A stretch of DNA of 64,000 nt from Varanus komodoensis (GCF_004798865.1 NW_025336599.1:510580-574579), one strand, 5' to 3'; shown: positions 10,623 through 22,334, counted from the stretch's first letter. Program-made: numbers and translations. The notes: generated by a model not told the origin, from the letters alone.

Positions 10623-13600
10623 AGCTGTAACTCATCCACAACCCTGTTTTCCTTCCATAATTCTCCTGGAGAGAATCCAAAAGAGTGTTGCTACTGTTTC
10701 ATGGGGCTTTCTTTCTTAATGGGATCATCCCTGAGAGCTGCCATTAGCTCTGCTTAAGAGGACACAGGCATTCCTGGCCTCTCTGTGTTGACTGAAGACG
10801 CTTGCGAGGTGTTTTGTGTTGCTTTAATATGGGCAGAAACCTCCGTGTGACCAGGCACCTTGCTTTGTCAGGGTCCCCCCATGTCCAAAGGACTTGACTC
10901 ATGCATGGAGGCTGGGTCTTACTGCATGGGTCCATCAGAAGTGAGTACCTTGCATACGAGACCTCATCCATCTTATCCGTGTTCACATAAGCTGTGATGT
11001 AGAATGCCTGAATAGGGCCGGTTGAAGGCAAGCTTTTCTTTGACTGCCTTCTGCTCATCACCAGTCCAAGAGGCAATGAGAACAGTCAGGCCTGGTGTAG
11101 AAATTCTCCACACGGCAAGCTGGTCAGGCCTGTTGGGCCTTTAATTGCCAATGAATTTAAGCTGCAACAAACCTTCAAAAGCAAATTTTAGGGGAGGAAG
11201 GTGTGAAGAATTCAGCTCAATGGCATTTTTAGAAGATGTTTTGCATATTCCTAGGAGAGGTAATCACACTCAACCTGAGCACGTAATAATTGGCTCATGG
11301 ATCAAGTTCAGTTTGCTGCAGTGGTTAGCTATGGTTCCTGGGTGAGAGCTCCAAATAAGTTTAGCATGGATGCAAATACCTGAGGCTGTGGAAATTGGTA
11401 TTCTCCCTGAGCTGTAAGCTCCCAGAAGCATCCATTTGGAAACAGAGTGCTAGACTGGAGGACCTTGTAACCAGGGTGGGAAGACATTTGTTCAGCCCGA
11501 TTTCACCTCTTAAACCAGCACGTGGGCCAAAACTCAAGTTATCTTTCAATATCCATACTTAATTTTTCAACAGAGCTTCCCAATCCTCTTCATGCTGTGT
11601 CCCACAGATTTATCAGGGACATGTGTACCAAAAGGAAATAACATTTCCAAACATATTAAACTAGAGAAATTACTTGCAAAAATGTGTCTGTTTAGCAAAA
11701 CGGTATATGCAGATGTGTGCATTCGAGGAAATGCACACAAAAATGTGCAAGAATTCAAGTAAGCATTCAAAAAAAGTTCAGCACAAACTGGATTTAGGAT
11801 TAAAAACAGAAACTGAGAGGAACGTAAATGTACAGATTCATCCATCTATATTTGTGGCAAGCTTTCCATGTAGACCTTCACTCTTAGCATCTTGGTCAGC
11901 AGGAAGACAGATTTAGGAGAACTGTTGGCTAGCCCAAGAAAACCATTTAGATGCACCAGTGGCCTGGCTCCATGGAAGGCAGCTTCTTTGACAACAGTTT
12001 AGGTTTCTTTGTGGGGTGGGGAGACTGGCAAATCTGGGCCAGTGCCCCAGACAACCCATGGCAAGGAAGTCTGCCCAAATCTGTGGAGAGCTGCAGCCAG
12101 TCAAAACATGTAAAGCTGGACTTGATGGACCAGCCATATCATGGAACACAGCTCTATAATCTTTTCCGGCAAAATCTGATCTCTTGCTTCTGATGTTACA
12201 AGGCCAATTCAGATCTGGGAAAGCAGCTTTTGATATCTTTTCTAACAGAGTTCATGTACATGCTTCATGGTTTGTTTGTTTGTTTTTAAGGTAGTCTTCT
12301 ATTTTTTAACTGTTCTTTGTTTCCCCTCTCTGTATGTCAGGTGTAAATACACAAATGCCCATGCGCTCGTCTTTCTTCCCTGAAGCCATTTCTATTTCCT
12401 GCTGTTCTTTTTGGGAGCATGCTTCTGCTGTCAGCATCTTCTAGGTTTTTTTCTCCTTTTTTTCTGACAGAGCTTCAGTTCTCTCCATTCAAAATGGCTA
12501 ACTGAGCCGAAGCCGGGTGGCAATCGATCTTGCAGCCAGTCAATATCTCAGGACTCTGTAGGGAACTAATAAATTCTGAATCACATATTTTCTTTCTCCC
12601 TCACATCTAGATTGTATCCTCATTGGCAAACAATGGAAGGGGCACAGCAGAAGCAGCCATGGAGAAGAAATTGAGCGGTGTGAGACCGCGGTCTAGGCAA
12701 GAGCTTTTATGAAATAAGATCTTCAGTGGCGCCTAGAAGACACGCATCATGCTTTAGATTTCTGTGCAGTTCTTCACTGGGCGTGGGGAAGAGAGCAGGG
12801 AGCTTCCTGTGAAGCCATAGCCTTGAGATAGAGAATTCTCACACTACAACTGAAATGTGAAACACTTGGAACCCCTCTCCTGCTCAGCAACACCTGCTTG
12901 GGATGATCCAGTCAGCCATTCAGTCAAGAGACCTGAAAACCTGCAACCAAAGGTGCAGCTAACGCTTAGACGGAATACAGGACTGCCACTGCCTGTTTAC
13001 TGGGCAACCTACTCGATGCCCTGCCCTCATCATGTTCTAGTTCTAGTTCCTCACCTCCAATGGTCAGCAACTGGCTACCTCCATGGGCTGCCCCAGTCCC
13101 ACCTCCATCGTTCAGGAAATATGCAGCACAGAAGCATTAGGGGATGGGGGAGGCTGCACTAGATGTTTCCATATGGGTTTGCAGCCCTGTATAAAGGATG
13201 CACCAGACCAGAGATTCTTGACTCCCATGTAAAGAGCTGTATCTTGGCGGCAGAGTAGTTGCTTGCATCTCCTGGTAGGGTAGGAAAAACGCCAGCCTGG
13301 AGCCCTTGAGGGCCATTGCTAATGTGAAGAAGCCCTCCAAGGAACATTGCTAATTTTACTGAAAGTCCTGGGGCTTCCCTTGAGTTTTTTGAGATATTTT
13401 ACCTCCAGAGAAATTAGGGATGCCAATGAAATTAGCAGCTCAGAGAACAAACCCATCCTCATTCAAACAGGGATAAATTGCTTTGAGCAGGGCCCAGTTC
13501 CATGTGAGTGTGAATTCAACTCAAAACGGGATTTGCTCCTTTTGCCTACTGGTGTCTCTCCCTGCCAATCCTTGGTGGGTATAAAAACCTTACACTGGTG

Positions 13601-13917
13601 GAAGAGCCTACCTCTCATTGACAAAGAAGTGACAGATCCCATAAAACCAGGGACATGCAAATCAGCAACATCTGAGCTCATGTTTCCAGGCTTTGACTCA
13701 AAGCTCACCCTGACTGGAGTCCATTGCCAGGCATCCCCCTGGCGCTGCAGTCTCAGAGGAGGAGACTACTTCAGAGGTGGAGGGATCCAGATTTGGGGAT
13801 TATTTTCTGCCCAGCGTCACCGACGAGTGTAGGCTCCAAATACATGTTAACAAAGAACAAACTCCTTCACTGCAGCAGTCCACCAAAGCAGGCATCTTTA
13901 TCTAAAGAAACGCTTGC
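10623..13917. other. Intron, mostly unique
   Basis: No exon or clear transposon was identified. A stretch near 11690-11770 is rich in TGTGCATT/AATGCACA words like the AT-rich family found elsewhere. Pyrimidine-rich patches lie near 12270-12470. Open frames up to 161 codons (13347-13832) have no domain or splice support. Confidence 0.5.
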
Positions 13918-14315
13918 GTCCATATATGCCCTCCCGCCCCTTGAGATCAGCAACAAATGCCCTTCTCCGGGAACCCTCTGTGAATATTAGGAGGGTGAGC
14001 ACCCGGAGGAGGGCTTTCTCTGTGGTGGCGTCCCATCTATGGAATGCGCTCCCCAGAGAGGTCTGCCTGGCGCTGTCGTTATTTGTTTTTCGGCGCCAGG
14101 CTAAGACCTTTTTATTTAAAACTTATTTTAATTATTAAATTATTTGTATTTCTAGGATTTTAAATTTTTAGCCGAGATGCACCGGAGGTTTTTAAATAAT
14201 TTTTTTATTGTTATATTGTTATTTATTTATTTATTTATTTTGTTTCTGTTGTGAGCCGCCCCGAGGCTTCGTTGTGATGGGGGCGACATAAAAATGTTTT
14301 AAATAAATAAATAAA
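13918..14315 (+). mobile_element. L2 LINE 3' end, well preserved
   Basis: Translation near 13914-14138 gives MPSRPLRSATNALLREPSV and VSTRRRAFSVVASHLWNALP, then REVCLALSLFVFRRQAKTFL, the C-terminal end of L2 ORF2. The 3' UTR follows with TTTATTTATTTATTT and GTGAGCCGCCCCGAGGC, and it ends in AAATAAATAAATAAAT. It is one of the clearest L2 tails here and served as the guide for other copies. Confidence 0.9.
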
Positions 14316-14552
14316 TCTTGCAACAGTCCACAGATCAGGAACCATAGTCAACCTGCTTTATCCAAACTGAAGCCTGAAACAAGGTATTAAGTTTCAACAG
14401 TGCATCCCAAGGCAGGATCCCAACGTGTGGGATTCAAGACTTTGCCTCTGCAGCAGCTGTTATGCAGGGCCAGAGTGAATAATGTTCCTTGCTTGTCAGA
14501 CTAGCCCTATGGGGAATCTTGGTCTGAAACTAAGAAGAGGCTGAGGAAGCCT

Positions 14553-14880
14553 TGAGAGGAGAAGACTCAGAGGGGACCTGTTAGTGACATACAGGTACGT
14601 GAGGGGGTGCCACGCAGAGGTGGGTCATGACCGTTTTTTTCCTTGCAGTGCAGGGCAGGGTGTGTTCCAATGCAGCAAAGCACAGGGAACCAAGGTTCAG
14701 TTCGGATGCCAGGAAGTACTTCTTGATGGCTAGGACCCCGAGGGCATGGAATGGGCTTCCACAAGAGGTGGTTGCAGCCCCATCGGTGAGGGTGTTCCAG
14801 GACAGGCTGGACGTGCGCAGGGTGGGCATGTCGTGAGTGAAGCCGGCTGGAGCCGGGGTCAGACTGGATGGCCTGGGATC
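14553..14880 (+). mobile_element. CR1-A LINE 3' fragment
   Basis: From GAGAGGAGAAGACTCAGAGGG through ACATACAGGTACGTGAGGGG, TGGAATGGGCTTCC and GGTCAGACTGGATGGCCTGGGA. The last part of the subfamily tail (TTCTGACTCGCTCTG) is missing. Pieces translate to REPRFSSDARKYFLMARTP and WNGLPQEVVAAPSVRVFQDR. 5'-truncated. Confidence 0.85.
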
Positions 14881-17086
14881 TGTGTAACTCCATCCCACTT
14901 GGCATGTGTCCCTTGTTGTTCTCTGGGAGACAGACCTGGGCATGCCCTTTGCTCAGCAGAGGTCGCTCAAATAAATGATCCAGTCACACCCAGATATGTG
15001 GTATGTGTGCTAGTGAATGCTTGGCTTGGCCCTGAGCATGCCCAGATGCACCACCTTAAGACCAGGAATCCAGCAGGTAGGCAGGCAGGGATTTCTTCAA
15101 GCAGGCCTATGTGCTGCTGGGCACCCATTCCCATTTGCAAAGGTGTAGGGGTGGTTACGAGAGATTGGCAAAGTAAAGGATTAGTCAGGAGTCCGTGAGG
15201 AATCTGCTCTGGGGGTGGGACACCATCAGGTCCCCAATAGTCATGGAACCCTCACCAGAATCTGAGTCATGCATAAATACTGGGCAAGTGGCATCCCTTC
15301 TCCACATGATATACAGGCTTTGCTTCTGCTTCCCATGATATGACATGACATGACATGTCATGGTGTGTAAGAAGGGCGCTGGTTATGCAACCTTTGCTCC
15401 ATGAGGGGAATTCACTTCCAACTCGACCTGCTTCCTAAGACCGGGATGGAAGGAAGGTGGAGAAGGCTAGAGGGCCAGATTCTGTGCAACTGTACCACAA
15501 CCGTAAGATTGGAGGATTGTGTGTGAAGAAGGGAGGTTGCCAAAGGTTTTGTGGGTGGTATCAGGTTTGTGTCTATGCATTGTTGTGCATGTTGCACATG
15601 CTGGGATGTGCGACACTGGAAAACTTATTCCGTTTGAGTTTGATGGATTGCGACACTTTTCTGAACCAACTATCAAGAGATGAGCAAGTCAGCACGTTCT
15701 TCAACTTCATTGAAATTGCTCAAAATATTTGAGCCAGTTTAGAACTGCAAACTAAATATAATTAGCTCAGTTTCTGCAGATTGGGACACAGAAGTAAAAA
15801 AGCCCCTTCTCCCTCCCAGCAAATCGGGTCATCTTGACTTTTCTAGCGGTTAATTTCAGGTGTATGCAAAATACAGGTCTCCATCCTGTGTGCACAAATT
15901 TACAGAGCACAAACCTAAATTTTGTTCAGATTTCCCTGGCATTCTATAAAAAAGGCAAAGATCACACAAATCACAGTCCCATTAACCACAAAAATTCATA
16001 TGCTGGCTCAGCTCATGTCAGACTGGACTGGCACCAACACAGTGTCGAAAGAATGAAATCTAGAAGCCCAAGTCAAGAAAGAAACTACTGAATTTTCACC
16101 CTGGTCTCGGCATCCTCACACATTCCTGGCACGTGCGGGTCCCTCCTGAGTGTGCGCAAAACCCCTTAAGCTTCTTTCAAATATTCCTCATGAATGTCGA
16201 CCAAATCAAGATGCTTCTCTGCAAAGCTGGAAGTAGGTGAGGTACCTCATGAGGAGGAATTTCCAAACTCTCCTTGAATTTCTCCATTCTAGAAAATACC
16301 AGTAGCAGCTCTAATTAGTGCAACAGCTGTTGGTGAACGTGTCACCTTTGGCTCTGTTCATTTCTATAGTTCTGTGGTGCTAATAATGATTCAAACTGCA
16401 TTTAATTATTTCCCCCAAAATATAATTAAATATAATACAGTCCCTGCCTCTTGCGACAAAAAAGCCCTCTTTCCCCTCCTAGAAGCTCAGATTCTGCTTC
16501 CTACTGTCAACAGAGGATGTAAATGATTTCATCTTAAATGTCTCAAAAGTATCATTGGTAATAAATAAAAATTACATTTTTTCCCAAGTACTACTTAATG
16601 AATGTTTAATGTTCATTCCAATTTAATGCAATCAATCTCTTGATAGCTCAGTGCTGATGATGCAATAGAATCACAATTAGGTTACAGTGAGCTCTATGTA
16701 GTAATAAAAACAAAATTTAATTACCTCTATTTTTAGGATTGGATTTTCTTTTCTTTTTATCCAAACCCAAATGGAGGACTACAAAGAGTTTTGTGAGTGA
16801 AAGCTGTCTTACATTTTGAAGGTTTGTAACTGCAGTGCCATTTAGTGATGGTTTAATTCTTGATGGGATTACGAAGGAACAAAATTGGGTAGAAGAGAAG
16901 GAGATCACTTTTTAAAGCTTTTCCTAAGGCAAAGGAGTTGTGGGAAGAGCACTGAGCTGTTATACTCAAAATTCAAAGGAACGTCCTCACCCAAATCTAC
17001 TGCAGATTGCAAACGATTCTGGAGCATGTTCTAGGGTGCATGTGCCCCGTCTACTGCCCATGTGAACTGTACCTAGAACACACCTA
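14881..17086. other. Intron, mostly unique; small ATGAC palindrome
   Basis: No exon or transposon was recognised. At 15338-15362 short ATGAC repeats run into a TGACATGTCA palindrome that could form a small hairpin. Around 16370-16740 the sequence is AT-rich. Short open frames lack domains. Confidence 0.5.
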
Positions 17087-17212
17087 GCCATAGCTCAGTG
17101 ATGGAGCACATGATCCACAAGCTGAAGGTTCTGGATTCCCCGGGTAGGGCTGGGGAATGATCTGAAAGTCAGCAAAGACAATACTAGCCTGTGGACCAAA
17201 GGCATCTTCCTA
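17087..17212 (+). mobile_element. tRNA-derived SINE fragment
   Basis: TAGCCATAGCTCAGTGATGG resembles a tRNA pol III A box region, and GGTTCTGGATTCCCCGGG the B box. The body (GTCAGCAAAGACAATACTAG, CCTGTGGACCAAAGG) matches a common squamate tRNA-SINE body as I recall it. The 3' end is lost. It does not fold as a working tRNA. Confidence 0.65.
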
Positions 17213-18132
17213 AATTCTTGTTTCCTTGTCCTTGTGAGCTGCAAGAGATAGTCAGTGTCCAAGAGAAACCTGGTTCTCTGGAACACTTGCCCAACAAGCT
17301 GCTCCGTTTGACTGATTAGTCTTAGTGAGCTTCCAAGAAGTTCCAGGATGTCCCAGAACATGATTTTACATGAAGGGATTTGGGCTGTGGGATCTTTCTA
17401 CTGGATCTGGTCAACCTTATATCAACGAGGGAACTGAACTGCCCACAAGCATATCATTTGGGACAGGAAGGAACTGTGAGTGGAGTTGCTGCACAGACAC
17501 CAGACGGAAACTGGTGGGTGTGTTGGGGGACAAAGAGGCCATGGAAGGCATCGCCTCAGGGGTCGAAGGTCAGCCTGCTGCATTCCCACAACTATTCATC
17601 CAGAGCCGCATGCAGGTCTGCCAAAGGAGTGAAGTCAGAGTTTTGGAGGGCCTGGGACATGCACATGAGGTGGACGAGAGAAGACTCTCCCGGAGCTGTT
17701 GCCTGTCTGATGCAAAACAGCAAAGCAAGTGGGACTTTGAGGCAGTTTGCTTCGCTACATTAGAACAGCATCCAGAATGCAGAACCCTATGGAAAGGCCT
17801 CTTTTCCTGTCCTGGACTGAACAGGATGGGTAAAAGCTTAACCTGTTGAATTCCCAGGTGCCTGACAGCACTTGCTGGAGAAAAAAGGTGGCCATGCTGG
17901 ATGCAAATTGACCAACTGAGCCTCCTTCAAGGTCACTGATGAGTGAAACCAGCCAAATGATGATAGATGCAATGAATATAGGGAATTCCAAGGAAAAACA
18001 GCCATTTTTAAAAAGATTCTCCATAGAAGGAAAATGGATGAAAGACAGTCAAAGCTTATGCATCAAACCCACAAAATAAACAAAACCCAATGCTGTGTAC
18101 CATGGTCAGCATGCACAACAATGAATACTTAC
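17213..18132. other. Intron immediately downstream of B40
   Basis: This holds the B40 donor and the downstream TGCATG at its right end. Two overlapping plus-strand open frames at 17370-17849 have no domain and are taken as chance. No transposon was recognised. Sequence beside an alternative RBFOX1 exon is usually conserved among vertebrates, so this is a good place for alignment. Confidence 0.5.
18110..18115 (-). promoter_or_regulatory. UGCAUG RBFOX-binding site just downstream of the B40 exon
   Basis: The minus strand reads TGCATG starting at intron position +18 after the GTAAGT donor of the 40-nt exon. (U)GCAUG is the known high-affinity RBFOX RRM target, and sites just downstream of an exon usually promote its inclusion. 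In the RBFOX1 gene itself this suggests auto- or cross-regulation by RBFOX proteins, which is inferred. Confidence 0.75.
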
Positions 18133-18172
18133 ATAAATGTCTGCACCATAAAATCCATCCTGGTAAACAACA
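18133..18172 (-). CDS. RBFOX1: RBFOX1 alternative microexon, 40 nt (brain-type B40, VVYQDGFYGADIY)
   Basis: This is a 40-nt exon between an acceptor ending ccccgcag and a perfect GTAAGT donor on the minus strand. Its first base completes the Gly codon left open by the 133-nt exon. Thirteen full codons then read VVYQDGFYGADIY, identical to the RBFOX1 segment I know from mammals, and the exon ends on a codon boundary. The 40-nt length and sequence match the brain-enriched B40 exon, which in mammals alternates with a 43-nt muscle exon (M43, VVYQEPVYGNKLLQ). Both lengths leave remainder 1 when divided by 3, so they can replace one another in frame, while skipping both shifts the frame. A TGCATG lies 17 nt past the donor and another about 50 nt before the acceptor. 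I could not find an M43-like exon or the following GGYAAYRYAQP exon in the window. Confidence 0.95.
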
Positions 18173-19417
18173 CTGCGGGGATGCACACACAGAGAAAAAC
18201 ATTCATATTAGTGCATTTCCACATGCAAATGCCACCAACCCCTGAACCTTTGAGGTTAGTCTCATCACAGGAACAAAGCAAAACTGGAAAAGGTAAACCA
18301 AACCAAACGGCAATATATAAATATACATAAAATTTGCATAGGGTGGGGTGCTTTTCACATTGGCAGAGGAGTCTGGAGGTTTGTCATGGATCTTCTCGTT
18401 GATAAGGAAGGCTGTGCTCCTGACACTGCCCTGTGACGGCGGTGCGCCGAGTCCCTGGCGCGAGGCGAGCCATGCCGTATTTGGAAGTGCTGCCACTGTG
18501 TGCATTCCCACCCTCCAGCAGTGTCACACCTGTTGCAACGCCCAGCCTAGCTCTAGCAGTGGTGCAAACATGATCTTGTGAACGGTCTAGTCCAGGGATC
18601 CTGCCTTACAACCAAAGAAATGTACTGCCATTCATACGATGCTCCAGTGCCAGCGTGAGGCGTGGAGATGCTCCCACCCTCCAGCAATCATTCCTGCCTG
18701 CACTTTAACAGATGAAGGGCCCTTGCACAGAACCCGCCCTCACGCCTCTGCTCTCCCAGTTCATCTTCCCGACTCCCTTTCCTAAGACAGATACCACAAC
18801 AGGCACAAACCGTTTTGGTTTTGCACAAATCCTGCTAGAGCCACGTGGGTTTTACATACCTACTTCTGCTAATTCCATTTTTGTATGCATGTATGTATGT
18901 ATTTCATTTTTATAGTGCACAATATCCAAGGCTGTCTGGTGGTTAACGAAGGTATGTGCACACAACACGTGCTCACAAACTTAAAACAATAAAAACACAA
19001 TAGCAATTGCAAGTCAAAATTCAAAAAAGGCTTTAAAAAGTTTTTAAAAATGCTTTAAAAGGGGGAAATTTCCACAAGACATAGCCTGTCTTTTGTTAAC
19101 AGCACAGCTATTGGGAAATATAAAAGTATGAACCTTTTCATTCATAAAAATGAATCATCTAAATGAACTATCTTGCAAATATCTAAAAATCAACTGCCCC
19201 AAGCTGCCTTGACTCACATCACAGCAATTGGCATCAGTGTAGAACTAATAAACCAGGATCTGGAGTGTTGAATCATCAAAATTAATCCCCTCCAACTGGG
19301 TTCCCCATACATTCCTAGTTAGAAAAACCTTCAATCTGGAATTCGGAGAACTTTGGGGGGCTCAGGTTTGGCTGATTCTCCACCCCTAACTCTTGGCAAT
19401 GAAAAACAGTAAGTCTG
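18173..19417. other. Intron immediately upstream of B40
   Basis: It holds the B40 acceptor and the upstream TGCATG. Short ATGT repeats lie at 18884-18903, and AT-rich DNA at 18990-19200. No transposon was recognised before the L2 at 19418. Confidence 0.5.
18222..18227 (-). promoter_or_regulatory. UGCAUG RBFOX-binding site upstream of the B40 exon
   Basis: The minus strand reads TGCATG about 50 nt before the first base of the 40-nt exon. Upstream RBFOX sites usually repress an exon. With the downstream site, the microexon is bracketed by two full hexamers about 110 nt apart. Function is inferred from position. Confidence 0.65.
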
Positions 19418-20335
19418 CCCTTCATTTATTTATTTATATTCATTCTACTCCTACGCTGCCCCATAACCCAAAGGTTCTCTGGGCGGCTTACAAATGCTGA
19501 AAACAGTCTGCAGCACAATTGACAAAACAATTAATAAAAGAGATAAATTAGATAAAACAATAATAGATTACAACCATCTCATGCTGAAATATAAACCACA
19601 CGCAACATGATAAATGAAACCATTAACAACCAAAAATTAAATTAATAATCTATAACAAACTATAAATGAGAAATAAATTGAATGAACCAAAATCTTGTTT
19701 GAACAAAAACATTTTCACCTGGCATCTAAATGAAAGAATTTTTGGCTCCAGCCATATGTCCCTGGGGAGCGAGTTCCACAGCCCAGGCACTACTCCTGAA
19801 CATGCCCCTTCCGAGTCCTTTCCTCCCAGGACTCATGGCAGGGTAGACTGAGGAGGAGTTCCAAGGAGGATCCAAGTGGACGGGAAGGAATAGATGGAGA
19901 AAGGCACTCCCTCAGCTACCCGGGTTCCAAGCCATTTAGGGCTTCGTACATCAAAGACAATTGGAATTGAGTCCAGACTGGAACAGGGAGCTGATGGAAG
20001 ACTGGCATGAGACGTTCTCACCAGCCAGTCCTTGCATACAGCCATGGAGCCCTGCTCTGTACTAGCCGTAGTGTCCGGGCCATTCTCAAAGGTACCCCAC
20101 GTAGAGGACATTGCAGTAATGCAGGCAAGAGGTTACCACCGCATGGGTCAGTGTGGCAAGGCTCTGCTCATCCAAGCAGGAATGTAGCTGAGAAATCAGC
20201 CAAAGCTGAAGAAAGGCGCCCCTGGCCACTGAGTCCACCTGAGAAAACAGGGGACGTGTGGGGTCCAGGAGCATCTGTAAGTGATGAACCTTTTCCTTTG
20301 GGGGGGTGTAACCCCATCCAGGGCAGGTTGTCTAT
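19418..20335 (-). mobile_element. L2 LINE, 3' third including RT C-terminus
   Basis: Read right to left, the 20274-20086 stretch translates to LFSQVDSVARGAFLQLWLIS, then LATLTHAVVTSCLHYCNVLY, the typical L2 RT thumb sequence. The DNA then runs through frame-broken copies of ITPVLxQL and FKVLxxxYKAL. It ends at the left in the complement of an AAATAAATAAATGAAGG tail at 19418-19440. Broken; in sense orientation to RBFOX1. Confidence 0.85.
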
Positions 20336-20745
20336 TATATTTATATTCCATCTGCTTTCCTTTCAGGAAACTTAAGGCAGCTTACATAATTCTCCTCCTC
20401 CTCTCCCTCCTATGGCAGTGGAACCAGATGCCTAGAGAGGTGGTGGGCTCTCCCGCACTAGAGACATTCAAAAAGAAACTGGGCAGCTATCGGAGTGGGA
20501 TGGTGCAAACTGGTGTCCTGAAACAGCAGGGAGCTGGACCTGAGGGTCTTCATGGCCCCTTCTAACTCTACCATTCTAGGATTCTATGATCCTCACAACA
20601 ACAATCCTGTGAGGTAGCTTGGGCTGAGAGTCTGAGCACCCTAAAGTCACCCAGTGAACTCCATGGCTGAGGAGGAACTGGAACCCAGATGGCCTGAGTC
20701 CCAGTCCAACATTCTGACTACTACTCCACACCTGCTTGACCAGAT
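20336..20745 (-). mobile_element. MIR-like CORE-SINE, split by a CR1 insertion
   Basis: The left part (20336-20416) is the complement of the SINE 3' region (GGCAGCTTACATAATTCTCC). The right part (20591-20745) carries CCTCACAACAACAATCCTGTGAGGTAG, then AAGTCACCCAGTGAACTCCATGGCTGAGG and the complement of a tRNA-like head. Other copies (33870-34100, 32797-33075) have these parts joined, so the CR1 at 20417-20590 is an insertion. Confidence 0.75.
20417..20590 (+). mobile_element. CR1 LINE 3' end (ATTCTATGAT-tailed), inserted in a CORE-SINE
   Basis: The sequence runs GTGGAACCAGATGCCTAGAG, AGACATTCAAAAAGAAACTG, CCCCTTCTAACTCTACC, then ATTCTAGGATTCTATGAT. This is the classic CR1 tail with an ATTCTATG octamer, a different subfamily from CR1-A. 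Strongly 5'-truncated. Confidence 0.85.
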
Positions 20746-21629
20746 TGGGCTGCCAGGGTTTGAAGTAACCTATAACTTGCCATTTTATTGCCACATCCTG
20801 CCCTAATTAAGTTTGCTGGGAGTCAATTAATCCTTCTTTACATTTGCAGAGTTTCCTCTTCGGATGCGGCAGCACTCCCCTCTGGCACGCTGCACCCATC
20901 TTGCTTGCCTCAAGCCAATTCAGCTATGAAGGTTCAAGTGCAGCCTGATGTGAGTGTGAGTTTAGGGATTTGTAAGCATTTAGAGAGCACACGGTGTGTC
21001 CAGATGTGTAAAGAGGGAACATCCATATGATTTGTACAGAAACACAAAATCCCTACTTTCATCACCTATAAATGGATCAAATGGGACAGGGGCAGGATGA
21101 ATTCTCAGCCCGTGTTACCAGTTATGGATGCAAGCAGGGGAGGGAGTTGTGCATGCAACCAGAAGTCCTGGTTCCAACCAAGAGGAGTGCTCTGTTTGGG
21201 ACTACAAATGCATGAGGGCTTGATATTCAAGGAACATCACTAGGCAAATGATTGCTGTACCTGATGTCAGGGCTCACAGGAGGGGCGGCCCAGGTCTGCA
21301 CATCGCCGACACGTGTACAAAGTACAGGGCTGCTGGCAGGATAAAGGCTTGGCCTGTACACGCAGCTCCTGCTGCAATGGATTCATGTGGAAAAATATAG
21401 TGCAAAGGGGCTCGTAGGCCTGGTGCTGGAGGGCTACCCTTGAAAGGTGTCCGCACATGAAAGGGCAGGGCAGCCAACCAACTGGCTTCCTGCAAGAAGG
21501 CCAGCAGGCATGGAGGAAGACTGTGCCAGCAGGGACCTTTTCTCCCTAATGTGCTACAGTTTGTTTCTACTTGGTTGGTGCTATTCTTTTTTACAATGAA
21601 ACAGTAAACAGCTTTATGCACTATGATTT
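20746..21629. other. Intron, nothing recognised
   Basis: Unique-looking sequence. A 115-codon minus-strand open frame near 21274-21621 has no domain or splice support. Confidence 0.45.
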
Positions 21630-22258
21630 GCCCCCCCTTCCCTTTTTTTCCTTTTTGCTTTTTCTTCTTATTTTATTTTAATTTTTTTACAACTATGAAA
21701 AGCAGTTAACACAGTAACAACAATTGTGACTGAACATCACTGATCAAACGACACATCAGCATCCGTGCTCCCTCCACCAGGACCATCAACTCTAGTTGCT
21801 TAATGTACGATCATTTACTCATTCAGGTTGCCCCACTCCCCTTCCAGAACCACGTGGACTCTTGTGGTGGGTCACACCCTTTTCCTTTGATTAAGACATA
21901 TCCAATAAAAGGTTTCCAAATATTTTCTAATTTATTTTTATTTGTCAAACCTTTTTTCCATTTAATATCACAAGCTAACTTATCATTAATAGCTATATTC
22001 CAGACCTCTTTATACCAGTCAACTGTATGATAAACACCTTTTGTTTTCCAATTCCTTGCTATTATTAATCTTACTGCTGTTAATGAATTTATCATCAATT
22101 CTTTAGTATTTTGTCCCATCTGTTTGCTAAATAATGACAATAATGCTAATCCAGGGTCAACTTCAGTACTTAAATTCAATATTTTACCAATTTCTTAAGA
22201 ATCCTTTCCCAGAACTCATACATTTACACTTCTACCATATATGGAAATATGTACCCAT
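21630..22258 (-). mobile_element. L1 LINE, ORF2 C-terminal fragment
   Basis: The minus strand translates from 22179 to 21823 as LALLSLFSKQMGQNTKELMI, RLIIARNWKTKGVYHTVDWY and KEVWNIAINDKLACDIKWKK. It ends IWKPFIGYV. The order (leucine-rich block, RLIIARNWK, WYKEVW, WKPFIxY) is that of the C-terminal end of vertebrate L1 ORF2. The left end is an A-rich stretch (complement of 21636-21690). 5'-truncated; an FWERILKK-like word lies upstream near 22200-22230. Confidence 0.75.
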
Positions 22259-22334
22259 ACTATAAGTTGATGCTGACTTGTGTAGCTGCCCTGAAATGTT
22301 TAATGTCAAACATAATTTGGAAAGAAATTGGAAA

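Noticed and set aside
13347-13832. 161-codon plus-strand frame
   Set aside because: No recognisable domain, no splice support and no family resemblance.
17087-17212. A tRNA gene
   Set aside because: Only A- and B-box-like words remain; no cloverleaf stems, and the downstream body is a SINE.
17370-17849. 159-codon plus-strand frame next to the B40 exon
   Set aside because: No domain, overlapped by a second similar frame, antisense to RBFOX1, and no exon-like borders seen.
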